DNA from: Hydractinia symbiolongicarpus
Taxonomy: Eukaryota; Cnidaria; Hydrozoa; Anthoathecata; Hydractiniidae
Length of the DNA: 64,000 nt
NCBI RefSeq assembly: GCF_029227915.1
Contig: NC_079879.1
Location: 10,974,001 to 11,038,000, forward strand
Direction: 5' to 3'
The notes under the pieces were generated by a model, which had not been told where the DNA came from, made no database searches, and saw nothing but the letters and a program-made list of their open reading frames with translations. Made by a program: the position numbers and the translations under genes. Positions 35,399-47,165 of this stretch are shown in pieces. Each line of letters starts with the position of its first letter. The stretch's first letter is position 1.

Positions 35399-36957
35399 TA
35401 TATCCTTATTTCTTGATGTGACAACCTGCAAAAAAAAACTTTCACTTTCTGATACCGCGTAAATAACTCACGAAATAACCGCTATAAATTTCAACTCAAA
35501 CCATGGGCGCTTGTTCGGCAGGGGTTGGAAAATGAGGGGGAAAACGAGGTTCATTATTAGGTTCAAACACAAACGCACAAAAACGTTTTTTCTATTTTTC
35601 ACTTTTTACTTCAACGTAATATACCTTGTTGGTCTCAAATCTCGTCATTCCAACGTGACGAAATTTTTAGGTTATGGATGAAAATTATCGGACGATGATA
35701 GAAACGTGTTAACTTACTTTTTTTACTTCACTTGCATTTTTACTTGTTTTCGAAAAATTAAAATCCTTGGGCTACTTAAGGCCAGTCCTTTTTTTATTCG
35801 AAGGTCATTTTCAATATCTCAAGTTATTAAGAATCTGGCATAATTTATTGGCCACCATATCATTATATGAATAGTAAAACGCAAAATTCAATTTTTCCGA
35901 GAAATTTTGATGATGTCATATGCCAAAAACGCGCTTTTCCGGGGCTTTCTTTTTATTATTCATATAATGATATGGTAGACAATAAATTATGCCACAATCT
36001 TTATAACTTGAGTTATTGAAAATGACCCTGAAATAAAAAACGACTGACCTTAAGTAGCCCGTCGCCATGCATCCCCCATAGATGGTAATTCTCGCCCATT
36101 GGCGTTAAAAAGTGGCCTTTTAATCAACGCTTTAAAAAAAGTGGCCACTGGCGCCTTTTAAAATGATCTCGACAACTGTAGGAATACCTTGTTATGATGG
36201 CGAGTAGGTGGTGACGAAAGTAGGTCAACGAAATTTTTTTTCCGGCGCCAGTGTAAAGTTAAGTAATATGGTGTATGACGTAATGCCCTTTTTGCGCGCA
36301 GGAAACTTTGCAGCACGTGTCGTAGGTCAAAGCGAAGTAAAAAAAGTTATGAGAGTAAATGGATAAATACCTCTTTTTTATTCCAGATTTTGTGTGATAT
36401 TTAATGCGTGTGGCATTAAATATTACAAGGCTTTTGTGTTTTTTAAGAAAATATTTCATTTGCAGAAGGAATTCGTCACAACCTTATCGTAGATAGACTG
36501 GACGATATCATGTGGGATGAAATAGTGAAGGGCAATCAGTTGACACACGCCACTATTAATTTGGCTCAAGTCATCATGAAAAGAAGCAGATCTACGCCAA
36601 GTGATGGCTTTGAAGACACCGACTTATACTTTTCCTGCTATTCACGTTGTTAAAATAAGTTCATTCGTTCTGTACGTAAAGCAACATCAACTTGAAAAAA
36701 ATAGGACGCATAGTGTGAGAAATAGACCAGCTTAACACAGAAAAATGACATTGATTGTGGCCTGTTTGCAATAGAATTTTCCGTTAAAAACATTCCTGGA
36801 AGCCGTCCACAATCTGCTTTATTCTCGATGCACAGAAAATGAGAGGGAATTTGTTGCATTACGGAGTTTCATACCGCGCAGGTCTGGGAACTAGCGAAGC
36901 GCTCATAGCAACAAATGATACCCCCTACAGAGCGAAAGTCATTTGCTAGGGCATAGT
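35399..36957. other. Upstream flank of the death-domain gene with a foldback element
   Basis: No gene was recognised apart from the foldback MITE at 35769-36060. The death-domain gene's transcription start should lie here, because its first recognised exon begins with an intron acceptor at 35425. I could not identify the upstream, possibly noncoding, exon. Confidence 0.35.
35769..36060. mobile_element. Foldback MITE with arms of about 113 bp
   Basis: The left arm starts GGGCTACTTAAGGCCAGTC. The right arm, read in reverse, starts GGGCTACTTAAGGTCAGTC. The arms continue to match through TTTTCAATA, CAAGTTAT, CATAATTTATTG and ACCATATCATTATATGAATA, leaving a short centre of about 60 bp. There is no coding capacity. 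The single-stranded form would make a long hairpin. Confidence 0.85.
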
Positions 36958-38977
36958 TACGATGGCCCCTATGGCTCACTTCTCTTCTCAATCAAAACAC
37001 TTCTTTTCTTAGTCAAAACACTTCTCTTCTATATAACAACACTTCTCTTCTGTATAAAAACACTTCTCTTCTGTATAAAAAACTTCTCTACTTTGATACC
37101 CAAAGTTCTCTTCCGTTCGAAACACTTCTCTTCTAAGTGCGAAACACTTCTCTTCCAAGTGCGAAACACTTCTCTTCCATAAGCTCGAAAATTTTCCAGA
37201 CTGAATCTGGTCCTTAATATATGAATTTATCCAGATCTTGTTTATGAATAAATGGCACACCCCGGGCCCTGCGCATAGGAAATTTTGGACCCAGTAAAGT
37301 TTGCATAAATTCTTACGGGGCATATTAATGTTTCTGCAAAATTAGATTTTTCGCGGGAAAAACTTTGCGAAATTTCAAGCTATATTCTTGTACGGTCCCA
37401 GAAGTGTAATACGAGATTGCTTTATTTTTATCTAGTTTCCACTAACTTTGAACTTTTATAATTGCGGTTCGGCGAAACTAGAATGTTTTGCGGCTTACAA
37501 TTGACCCTACTTTATCCGGGAATAAACATTGATTGTGATGTCTGTTAGGAACAGAACTCGTGGTTTACAAAAACCAAGATATTTTTTTTGCAGCAATGTT
37601 GGGAAAAGAACTCGTGGTTTTGAAAAAACAAGATATATATTTCTAAAATCCAAGTATTTTACATTGTTACAGGTGTTGTATTACATATATCTTTTGACTG
37701 CATAACTCAAGGCAATATAATAATCAATAGCTTCATGAGCTGTATCTGGCTTAAAGGTTCCCTACCGCTAAAAATCAAATTGAGCTCATATTAAAGATCT
37801 TTGAAAGTTGTCTATAAATCTTTTTATTTTTTTGAAAAATCTTTATCCGTTCTCGAGATATTTGTCTTAAAAGTAGCGCTAATTATGCGAAATTATGACA
37901 ACATGAGTATGCATTGAGCATAACTATGGTAACTAAATAAAAAAAATATGTAAAATGTTCAAAACCCTTCAAAGTGAATGGCCAGAAAATCTTTTTAACT
38001 CTATATGGCTTTTCAAAAATGTTAAATTAACTCCCTTGCAGACATCATGCATAATTATTGAATCTTCTTAGTCCAAATTCTAAAGAACCAATCAAGAATT
38101 TTTAAAAAAATGTTTAAATTCCTAGGCAACCTTTCAAGCTCTTTCATATGAGCTCAACTTGATTTTTCACGGGAGGTAACCTTAAAGTTTGGAGAAACCC
38201 TCCATTGGAAGAACTGTTTCTGCAAAATTCAGGCTCATTATCGTGATCTGGTACAGATAGTTCGCTAAATTCTTCTAGCTCATTAAGATCTAAAGTTTTT
38301 TTTAAAAGACTCGCAACAATATAATTCTGGAACAAAGTACAATGTATCAGGCCTTCCAGGGGAGCAGTAGCACCTTTGCTTGGTGCTAACAGATGTTGAT
38401 TCCAATAGATCGCAAGTTCATTAAGGTTCTTTCTGATCAAATCCATAAAGCAGTAGCGTACACATTCAGCAATGAGTGCTTCACCAGCATCTAAAAATCC
38501 TAAGTGCAAGTTCCCTAAAAATAACCTCCACCAACTTGGTCTGTCTTTTAAAAATTGTGATTAAAAAGACTCAACTCTTTGTTTAGCTGTTGGTGTACCA
38601 ACAATAAAACTGCCAGTGCCAGCATATTCGTCATTATGCTGAGATCTTAATGCAATCTCAACAGCTTCCAAAATACAGTTTTCAGTACCATCCATCATCA
38701 GACCTTATTCTTGTTGAAAAAATATGTCACATAGCGGGGGGACTGGTCCCGTATAATATACCTCACAAAGGTTAAAATTACGGACAAATGATGTAAAATT
38801 GCAGACCAGATTTTAGAATTCAAGTTGTAAAGAGCCACATGCAGAGAAGTGTTAAGTGTAGAAGAGAAGTGTCAAAACACTGAAGAGAAGTGTCGAAATA
38901 CAGAAGAGAAGTGTTTCGTTATATAGAAGAGAAGTGTTTTTGATTTGGAAGAGAAGTGAGCCATAGGGGCCATCGTA
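36958..38977. mobile_element. 2-kb element with motif-repeat terminal inverted arms
   Basis: Both ends begin TACGATGGCCCCTATGGCTC and run into tandem copies of CACTTCTCTTC spaced about 20 bases apart: about nine on the left (36976-37185) and six on the right (38840-38960, reversed). The inner part holds an integrase-like pseudogene (38144-38700). Related fragments lie at 19393-20370. The superfamily is not recognised. No clear target-site duplication was seen. Confidence 0.75.
38144..38700 (-). pseudogene. Integrase-like (RNase H fold) transposase remnant
   Basis: The line DGTENCILEAVEIALRSQHN, then DEYAGTGSFIVGTPTAKQRV and ES, matches the second catalytic Asp and the Glu of an rve-like integrase family widespread in animals. 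After a frame change the C-terminal part reads RYCFMDLIRKNLNELAIYWN, then QHLLAPSKG, another family signature. The expected Trp-Trp after ES is replaced and stops intervene. The first catalytic Asp region is not found. Confidence 0.6.
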
Positions 38978-39719
38978 CATAGTTGATAGACAAAAACCCT
39001 GGTTTAGAAACTTTCGAGTTTCTCATTCATATCTTATTCAGAAAGTTATTCTATTGTTCTTTTTTCTGACCGTGCACAACTCAATATCACATTGCGCATA
39101 TTAAGCAAAGTTTCATAAGAAGTTTAGAATAGTAATCATTAAAGTTATTATTTTTATGATATAGAAGTATCTTTTAACAAATAAAATGTTTTTGTTATAA
39201 TGAAGAGAGTTATGTGTTATAATTTTACAAAAAAATTAGGACGTAAAGTCCAGCTATTCTCGCATAATCACAAAAAATGTTAAGGGAAAAATTTTTTCGA
39301 TTTTTCTCCACTGTTCACATATAATTTAATAACGTAAATAAATTCATTTTTGGGTCTAGTACACAAGATTATCATGCTTAAGTAAGTGCGAAAATAATAA
39401 TACTATTATTATTTTCTCAATTTAATAAATTAATCTGTGCATGTTTAGGGAAAAATGTTTTCGATTTTTCTCCACTGTTCACATATATAATTTAATACCG
39501 TAAATAAATTCATTTTTGGGTCTAGTACACAAGATTATCATGCTTAAGTAAGTGCGGAAATAATAATACTATAACCTGTTTTCACATGCAGCTACTGCAT
39601 TTCGAGATCGCGATGTGTTATAAGTAAATATAAACCGAAAAGCTTCTGGTAATTTTATCTTCTGTGTTTTTATTTGTTTTAACTAGAACAAAAATTGATT
39701 TTCAAGTATCGAGATGCGA
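38978..39719. other. Gene-free interval with a tandem duplication
   Basis: Apart from the direct repeat at 39280-39572, I see no gene or RNA here. It is AT-rich. Confidence 0.5.
39280..39572. repeat. Tandem direct repeat, two units of about 128 bp
   Basis: Units 39280-39406 and 39444-39572 are nearly identical. Both carry TTTTTCTCCACTGTTCACAT and TTTTTGGGTCTAGTACACAA. They are separated by 37 bases of AT-rich sequence (period about 164). No coding frame. Confidence 0.9.
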
Positions 39720-39723
39720 TAAA

Positions 39724-39953
39724 ATGCCGGGAGATAATTGTTCTATAGTTGGATGTCATACTAGTCGAAGAAAAACAGGGGTAGGTTTAAGTTGCACTCC
39801 GAGAAAGTTAATAATAAAGAATAGAGAAGGGAGTGGCTGAATGTGATAACAAAAGGTAGGGAGCTCAATGAGAATTTTAAGCTGTAGATAAAAAAACGAT
39901 CGAGTTTACACCTGCAAAAGATATTTTCATGCGAAAGATAAAATTACCTGTAA
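39724..39953 (+). pseudogene. THAP-type zinc finger fragment, broken
   Basis: It begins MPGDNCSIVGCHTSRRKTGV, a start seen in THAP-like DNA-binding domains of transposon origin (C-x4-C). Downstream, across frames, EWLNVITKGRELNENFK-like and YTCKRYFH-like pieces follow in family order. In-frame stops occur near 39838 and 39885, so no full domain can be made. It ends at a splice-donor-like GTAAGT. Confidence 0.5.
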
Positions 39954-40076
39954 GTAGCGTACCTTGAAAAATTACAAAACATTATAACGTGCGGTCCGAA
40001 GTATAAACTCTTTTTATAAGAATAATTGTAGACTCAGAATCATACAAATTCTAAGATTATTTACTCAAACTCAATA

Positions 40077-40550
40077 GCCTCAGAGGCTGTCTAAAATCTT
40101 TTTGCAGGAATCAGCTACAATACAAGAAAATCTCTGAACAGTTATGATTGACAAATCGACTTCTTCATTATTAACTGGTGTAGTTGATATATGCTTTATT
40201 TTATGGAGTTTTAACCCACCTTTACTCTTGCAACGTTTTTTCACAAATTTCGCACATAAACGAACCTGGTTCAATCTATAAATGAATTAGAAATTAGCTG
40301 GATCTTTTTAAAAACTACAGTTTTATTAACAGAAGTCAGATAAAGTTAGCTAGCTAGCTTGCTAAGCCTGAATTTATGATAATACATTTTCTTAAAAATT
40401 ACAAAAAGTATTTACATTTTCTGCGATAGATTCTATTTCATCTTATGGTATTTCATTTTCTTCTAAAAACTCTACAATTTCATCAAAATCGTCGTCTAAA
40501 TAGTAAAAAGTTTCTTCCTTATGCAATGTTTTCTCTTGTCGTTCTGCCAT
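40077..40550 (-). pseudogene. C2H2 zinc finger ORF remnant, two-exon
   Basis: A first exon from ATG 40550 encodes MAERQEKTLHKEETFYYLDD and an acidic tail, interrupted by TAA at 40443. After a putative intron, a C2H2 finger (FMCEIC, KSKGGLKLHKIKH) is readable at about 40195-40270 but needs a frameshift. It lies beside, and opposed to, the THAP remnant. The two may derive from one transposon. Confidence 0.4.
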
Positions 40551-41456
40551 TTTTAAATCAGCGTGCACGGTTAGCTTAAAAATGCGCACTATCAACATCA
40601 GCGAAAAATTGATCTTTGGCCCTTTGAAGTTTACCGATTTTTTAAACCAGGGTTTTTGTTTACTAGCCATAGGTCAACCTAATCTGCCGCCCCAACCTTA
40701 TTGCAATAATACTGTACAGGCCCACTATTTGATCAAATTTTATGAGATAATTTGGTTCTCACGTTTCAATTAGGCCAAAAATTAAACAACTTGCTTATGA
40801 ACCATTAGGGCACTCTCGTCCCAAGGACCTCTTTTCTCTTTTTTAAATCGCCAAGTTTTTCTACTTGGCCAGTGAATATAAGTCACGAGCAACACATTGT
40901 CTTAAATTTTCCGTTTGTTAAAAATTTCGCGTGTTTTACGGAAGAAACTTTCGCCACAATTAAATTGCCGCGAAAGTTCTACCCTAAAGTAAATCTGAAG
41001 CCTGACCTAAAAAATAAGTTGTTTATATTTTGCTGTTTTTAATCTAGGATTTTCGTGGCATTAAATTTTTTTGTTAAAAGCCTAATCCAGATTTTATTTC
41101 CGCGCTTCTAACATTAAAAACGTAGACAAGGAGAAAATGAAATATGAAATAAAATAAATATTTTATAGAAATACATAATTTTTAAGCATACGTTAGAAAT
41201 ACAAGTTTTACAAAATCAAGAAACACAAAGAAACGCATCAAAAAGGAAGCAAAAAAATGTTTATTTAACGACTGGACTAAAGGAAAGCGTAAACAAAACA
41301 AATCTATAAAACAACCTTTATATGTGTTGTAGTGGGTTGGAATAATTTGCATAATAAACTTTTTAATAGTTTAATATATTATTGGTTATGTATGTTAATG
41401 GATATATATTTAAAAAGGTTAAAAATATATATACATAAAATATCCATACATCAGCT
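40551..41456. other. Gene-free interval
   Basis: AT-rich, no supported gene. A segment at about 40905-41010 with CGCGAAAGTTCTACCCTAAA resembles the termini of other repeats in the window (compare 37340-37510). Confidence 0.4.
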
Positions 41457-42518
41457 TTACTCTTCAGTATCCTCGATGTCACTGCCATTGGAGTGCTTTG
41501 ATATGGCTGAAGCGATTTTTGTTTTGCTAACTGTAAAGTCAAAGCGCTCCATCGACAAAAATTCGTCTTCCAATTGGTCTTTAGGCACATTTGGAAACAG
41601 CTTGTTTACCAGTTGTGGGAAAACTGTTACAACAGTTTGTTTGCTTTCTGATTCCATCAGTGTCAGTTCAACTGTAAAGGTATCTGTGCATCTTGTGACC
41701 TTCATTTTTCGCCCGCACGACAAGCATTTTACTAATGACTCTCCTGGAAACGGAGTTACCTTTTTTAAACATGAATTGTTTACGCAAGATTTATAGCCAT
41801 CTACTTTAACTGATAGTATTTCCGGGCAACAGATTTTTGAAGGCATCAGGTCTTTTATTATTGGTATTTTTGCCCAGTCCACTTCGATGATCTCATCACT
41901 TTCTTTTATTTCTGTCGAAGTTGTGGTGGAGAGTTTCATCCCATATTTGCTCTGTAGGACTAAATTTGACACGGACAAGGAGACATCTTCTTCTACAATA
42001 TCAATTAGCGGTGACTAAACAGTAATTGCAATGTGCGAAGATTCGTCTGCCATGATACCGTCTCGAACAAACTTTTTTGTTTTTCCTTGTGCAACAAGGA
42101 CCACACGTTCTTCTTGGGTCCACTTAATTTTTCCTTGTAAGGTAAAGGTGCCAGTTATGCCATGTTCTAGAACATGTTTTATTGTCAAGTCACTTAAATC
42201 TCGGTACTGGAATGTGACATCCTTGTTTTCCTCAACCCGTCCACCGGTGTTGCTATTAAAAAAGAACATGTTACTTTTAGTTGGTGACAACCCAATTAAT
42301 CTCACGGGTTCTTTGCTTTCTTCTTTTTCGGTAAACAGATTTCTCTTCATACTGCTAGTGGACATCACTCGTATCTTCTTAGATTCCGAAGGACTCGTTT
42401 TGACATGCACATCGAAATATGGATTCTCTTTCGCAGATATCTTTGTTGGAGACACAAATGTCACATAACCACTAACACCCACGGTTACCACTGTGTAGCA
42501 TTTCTTGTAATTCTTCAA
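41457..42518 (-). pseudogene. RPA1-like OB-fold protein ORF with one amber stop
   Basis: One continuous frame of 354 codons is interrupted only by TAG at 42015-42017. The N-terminal half (YFDVHVKTSPSESKKIRVMS, KDVTFQYRDLSDL) looks like an OB fold. The C-terminal half has the zinc ribbon CVNNSCLKKV, then VKCLSCGRKM (C-x4-C, C-x2-C), the arrangement in the DNA-binding C-domain of RPA1. It follows a Helitron N-terminal fragment on the same strand with a 47-base overlap in another frame. Helitrons of plants and some animals carry RPA-like genes, so it may be a transposon-borne single-strand binding protein. If the stop is real, the product is split. Confidence 0.6.
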
Positions 42519-43698
42519 CAGTTAGTAATGAATCACCAATATTTTGTTTCATGTAAAAATTTCCTTGAGAAAGCAACCGTTTTCTATACAGCATATTATA
42601 AGCCCAATATCCAAATCGTGGGTGTGCTGCAAACCTGTAACGCCACTTTCCATTTATTTTTTCACCAAATTTAACAAGATGTTTTAATATCATTGAAAAT
42701 GATTCAGTTTCATGTGGGCTAATTTGTCTTTTGAGAGCAATATTTGTAGGATCACCTAATCCATATGGAAACAAGGTTGGGAATGCCATAGTTGCTAATC
42801 CTGGCAGAGAAAACTCATTCATTGGGCTTGCTCCTATATCACGGGATTGATCTAATAAAATTCGATCTAGTCTATCTTTCTCTAATGGTTCAATAGTATT
42901 TGAGTTTAAGAAACTGGTTGATTCTACATTCTCTTTTAAGCCAGATTCAGAGATAGGGCCTTCGTCATAACTACACTGAAGTTTGTCACTCTCGCAAGCC
43001 ACTACAACATCTTCAACAACGATGTAATCATTTTGAGGAAGGCATTCTATTCTTTCAAAATCTATTTCAATATCTTCATAAAATGGGTTATTTTGTTTTA
43101 GCCACACTAAAGCATGCAAAACTTTTTCTCTTCTTACCTTAAAATTACAATTTTTTTCATTTTTGCCTTTAAATGTAAATTCTAGAATTGGCAAGTCCTT
43201 AGAACTACGTGGAAGAATATTTGCAATTTTTTGAACATTATGAGGTAAAGTCACAACATGGCCTCTATAACTTATAGTTCCAAATCTAGGCTTCAGATAA
43301 ACCTGCATTACAGGGAATGCACGCGAGATAATCATTTCCTCAACTTGTGTCAAATCTTGTAATTCAACTGGCACTGAAGCATGTATCATTTTATTTTCAG
43401 AACTAAATCTTTTAGGAATGCCCTTATCTCTTTTACAACGACCACAAACAAATTGATCTGTTTTCGGTGGTATTTTGATCGGCCAAGCTTCAAAACAAAC
43501 ACTGCATTGATATATTTCAAACTGTAATGATTCCTCGAATCTCTCCATTTCATCTAGAGCTTTTTCCTCTTCATGTAATGCAAATGGAAAACCGTTTAAT
43601 TTCTTTTTCGATTTAAATGATTTTTTTTTACGTTTTACAATAGGCTGATTTTCTGTAATTTTTTTATTTCCAACAATGCGAAAAGAAGTATTTTTCAA
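42472..43698 (-). pseudogene. Helitron Rep/helicase N-terminal region, truncated
   Basis: An open frame of 408 residues. It has a zinc pair CSVC and CGRCKRDKG, then LTQVEEMIISRAFPVMQVYL, FKVRREKVLHALVWLKQNNP and FPTLFPYGLGDP, the conserved N-terminal Helitron domain. RYRFAAHPRFGYWAYNMLYR and GDSLLTVEELQEML then lead toward the Rep domain. It ends at LHSGN, before the HUH nuclease and the helicase, which are absent. So this is a deleted element, fused to the RPA1-like ORF. Gene loss or exon capture by a Helitron would both fit. Confidence 0.8.
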
Positions 43699-45885
43699 AT
43701 TGTTTTGTTTACCTATTTCTCTGACTTCCTTATTTCAATTATGCAAAATGATTCTTCTTAATAAAATAAAATTGTGTTGCAAGTTCCAAGTTCTAAAGAT
43801 AATCCTAACAGGAGTTATTAAATTTTCCCCATTAGAAGGATTTCATAGAGATTTTTAGGGATAGTTTCGAGTAATGGCCAATATCAAGGCCTCTAAAAAG
43901 TATAGGACCTAAAAATTTGCCATGCAGGTGTCTGATAGATAATTATTGAAATTCAGTAAGTTTCATAGCCATATAACATAGCAATAAGGAGTTAATGGAT
44001 GGAAAGCCGCTGGAATATACGACGCCATTGTACTTGGATTAAGTAAGCTACAGACGATAGATCCTTTCCATGATATTGATCCCTTAGTCGAACAAGACCC
44101 TACCTTATTAGCTTTGAATCTGGACGCCGTTTGCAGAATTGATGAAGAGGAGCGGAATGCTAATAATCGAGTTACTGGCGAAGAGGACGATGACGACGAT
44201 GCGTGGGAGCCGGAAGAAGACGAGCCTAGAAATGTGTTTTATCCGTTTTGTCATTTTGACGATGAACCCAATTTGTAAAAAGACGTTTTTACATGCCATT
44301 AGAAAGAAAATTACATCGTCAAAAACTCTTCTTCCTTTTTCTATCATAAGAAATATAGCCCACCTTTTTTATTAGAACATAAAAAATAAGTTCATAATAA
44401 CCAATCGCGAAAGTTTATCTCGCCAAAACTGTCCAATTTCAGATTTCGCGAAAGTTTATCTCGCAAAAATATATAAATTTGTAGATTCGCGAAAATTTAT
44501 TCAAAATATTGGCGAGTTTTTGGACTCGCGAAAATGTAGAGACATATTTTTTGAAGATGATGTTGAGAAAGACAGAGAACTTTTTATGGCAATGTGCTGC
44601 CATTGTAAAACGGTATCATCACCGTTGTGCGAAATTTTCTTCAAAGGTCTTCACATCAAAAAATAAAAAAATAGGAAATGACAAGCGTGTTTGATAGCTT
44701 GTATATTTTATTGAAGTCTGTTGAGATTATGTAAGTTTTTGAATTGTAAATACTTCGTCCAACTATATTTTTAACTTTTTTTTGTGTGTGTGTTTTGTGG
44801 CTGCCAGAAGGTGTTGAGAAATTTTTGTTTGTTTGTTTATTCTTTACTTGTGCCAAGATGGCTACTTTTCCTAAACAACTCGGTATTATGTGCCTTTTTT
44901 ATTCTTGTGTTATTAAGGTTTGCAGGTTTCTAAATTATAGGAATGTACATCACAATGTTGTTTGATAAATTTCGAAGAAACATGGTAATGACCTAGTTAG
45001 AGAGCTGGTCGAATCCTCTAGAATTTAACTTTTTTATTTCAATTACTGATATTACCCAACTCACTTTTACTTCATTCTCCACTTTTTTTATTTCAGATTC
45101 ACTAATGCGGTATGGTATTTTGTCGAGCAACATCTTGTTGAGCTAGGACTAACAGAAAGACGACATATTATTTTTATCAAAGCATATATGTTAAAAGAAG
45201 AAAGTCAAAGTCAGTCTCAAACAGTCAAAGTTAATCTCAAATAGTCTTAGGCGCGGATTCACTGGTTTAGGGTCAAGCGTTGTTAAAACTAAACACACTG
45301 CTTTTCTGTCTATGGTGTGATCCATTCTTCTTATTTTTTGATGCATTTGTCAGTATCTCAATAAACCCGTAAATTCGTTTTGTTTGACCTCATCGCGAAT
45401 TGCAAAAACGAGATTTAACAACCTCAATATCCCGTGTAGTTGTCCCAATGTTATCTGTGCCCTGTGTTGCGTAGACAGGAAATATAATATTTTATTGTAT
45501 GTCAATCATTGAAAAAATATCCCTTGATTATATCGTTTATTATTGTGTTGTTACACGATGCAAATGCCAACTTAAAAGGCGCCATTGGTCACTTTTAACA
45601 GGCGTTGTCCCATCTTCCTTAACCTCGATCCTGGGTTTCCTTTTCTCTTTTCGATATAATGGACGTCGTAACAAAAAAGGGACGAAGAACCAGGGGGTTG
45701 AGGTTGAGTAAAAATCACAATTTTTTTAACCTATACATCGTCTAGTGCTAAAGTTATTGAAAATAAACCGACGGAGGTCTCTAAGAATTACTTTTAAATA
45801 TATGACCCATTTATTGGGAGTGTCCGATGTTAGTCCGCGCTGTAGAGAAGTTTCCGCTACAAAGTATCTTCTACAAAGAGGTCTA
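43699..45885. other. Gene-poor interval with a transposase-tail remnant and CGCGAAA repeats
   Basis: Contains the acidic ORF tail at 43996-44277 and a short decayed tandem repeat at 44405-44530 built on TTCGCGAAAGTTTATCTCGC. No other gene, exon or RNA was recognised. Confidence 0.4.
43996..44277 (+). pseudogene. Acidic C-terminal tail of a probable transposase
   Basis: Open frame VNGWKAAGIYDAIVLGLSKL, then DPFHDIDPLVEQD, then a Glu/Asp-rich stretch ending HFDDEPNL and TAA 44275-44277. The GW(K)xAGIYDA, PFxDIDPL order resembles the end of a cnidarian transposase-type protein. No catalytic part was found upstream. Confidence 0.35.
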
Positions 45886-46899
45886 CAGTGGACTCTCCAT
45901 AACTCTCACTCTCACGGGGAATTAGAAATAGTAATGGAGAGTTTGCTAAGTTTATCCTTTATACATAAGCCACTTAAAAGAAAACGATGTATTTGAGTAT
46001 TTATCTACCTTGTGGGTGAGAAGCAAGGCTTACTTTCTTAAATTTCAGATCTCCAAGTAACCCACTTTGCAGTCAATTAAGTATCCCCTAATTCAGATCA
46101 CATATCCAACTACAAAATGCTCTTTTTGTAAACTCTGTTTTGTCTGGTACTGTAACTTAACCTCTGATTGGTTTCTTTACAATAAGAAGAGATGCTCATG
46201 GTCATGAAACGTCCTTTGTCTGACTCGCAAGAATGTCAGGACTACTAAATACGGTACTTGTTCAATAAGAAATCAATGTACAAGTGTATGGAACAATCTC
46301 GTTAACCTTGGCATAATTGATTTATATAATTGGCCCATAAAAATCCTGCCTATCCAAGGCAATGAAATTACACCTTAGTAATCTCTAACTGCCCAACACG
46401 TGCTGTTTCGTCCGTATAAAATGTAGTATCTTGTTCTACTCTTATAATTATTTCAATACATTCTTTTAGATTTAGAAAGATATATTTACATATTCAAATA
46501 AGTATATCATATTTTTATTGTAAACTACGTTAATGTATATAATTTTTTTTTTTCCTCTTTTGTTATTTTTCTTTTTTTTTGTCTTATTTTATTTCTGGGA
46601 GTGTGGTAGCGCGTCCGAATGATCTAAAGGGCCGAACACACATAATATTCAAATCAGAAAAAACTCTGAAATTCTTCAATTTTCAGATTGTTCGAGTCAT
46701 GAGGAGCGAAAATAGCCGAATAAGCTTTCAAGGGACAAAAAATATTGTTCGACTTAAGGAGATTTTCGAGCTATGGAGATTCGAGTAGTAGAGAGTTGAT
46801 TATGAGAGTTTATTAGGAAATTTTCACGGTGCCTACTACGAATTCGTTTGAGTTAAGGAGCGGTTCGAGTTAGTGTTTCGAGTTATGGAAAGTCAACTG
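45886..46899. mobile_element. Non-autonomous pogo/Tigger-like element (about 1 kb)
   Basis: The ends are inverted: left CAGTGGACTCTCCATAACTC, right (reversed) CAGTTGACTTTCCATAACTC. TA dinucleotides flank both ends (45884-45885 and 46900-46901), the Tc1/mariner target duplication. Arms carry repeated TTCGAGTTA-type motifs near the right end. No transposase frame is present. Confidence 0.8.
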
Positions 46900-47165
46900 T
46901 ATTGTGAGAGTTTGACAGTAGTTGGAAGAAGCCGCTGTTGAGAGATGTCTGATATGATTATTTTTTCTTTGAAGATCAGTTTAGAAAATTTATTTTTACA
47001 AGTAGATTAAATTCTTAACACGTTATCATACTATGTTCTTGGATTGTTTTACTTGTCTTGAAAGCAGATTTTAAAAAAATCACCTGGTCTAGAAGATTAT
47101 TTCACATTTTTATAGTTCTAAATAAGAAGGTTTTTTTTCGAAACCTGTTGACCAAGAAAGAATTA

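Noticed and set aside
36976-37185. Regular motif array as a CRISPR-like repeat
   Set aside because: The motif is short, degenerate and part of a transposon arm present in inverted copy at the other end. The genome is an animal's.
42031-42468. 145-residue plus-strand frame
   Set aside because: It is antisense to the RPA1-like frame, which has the zinc ribbon and conserved lines.
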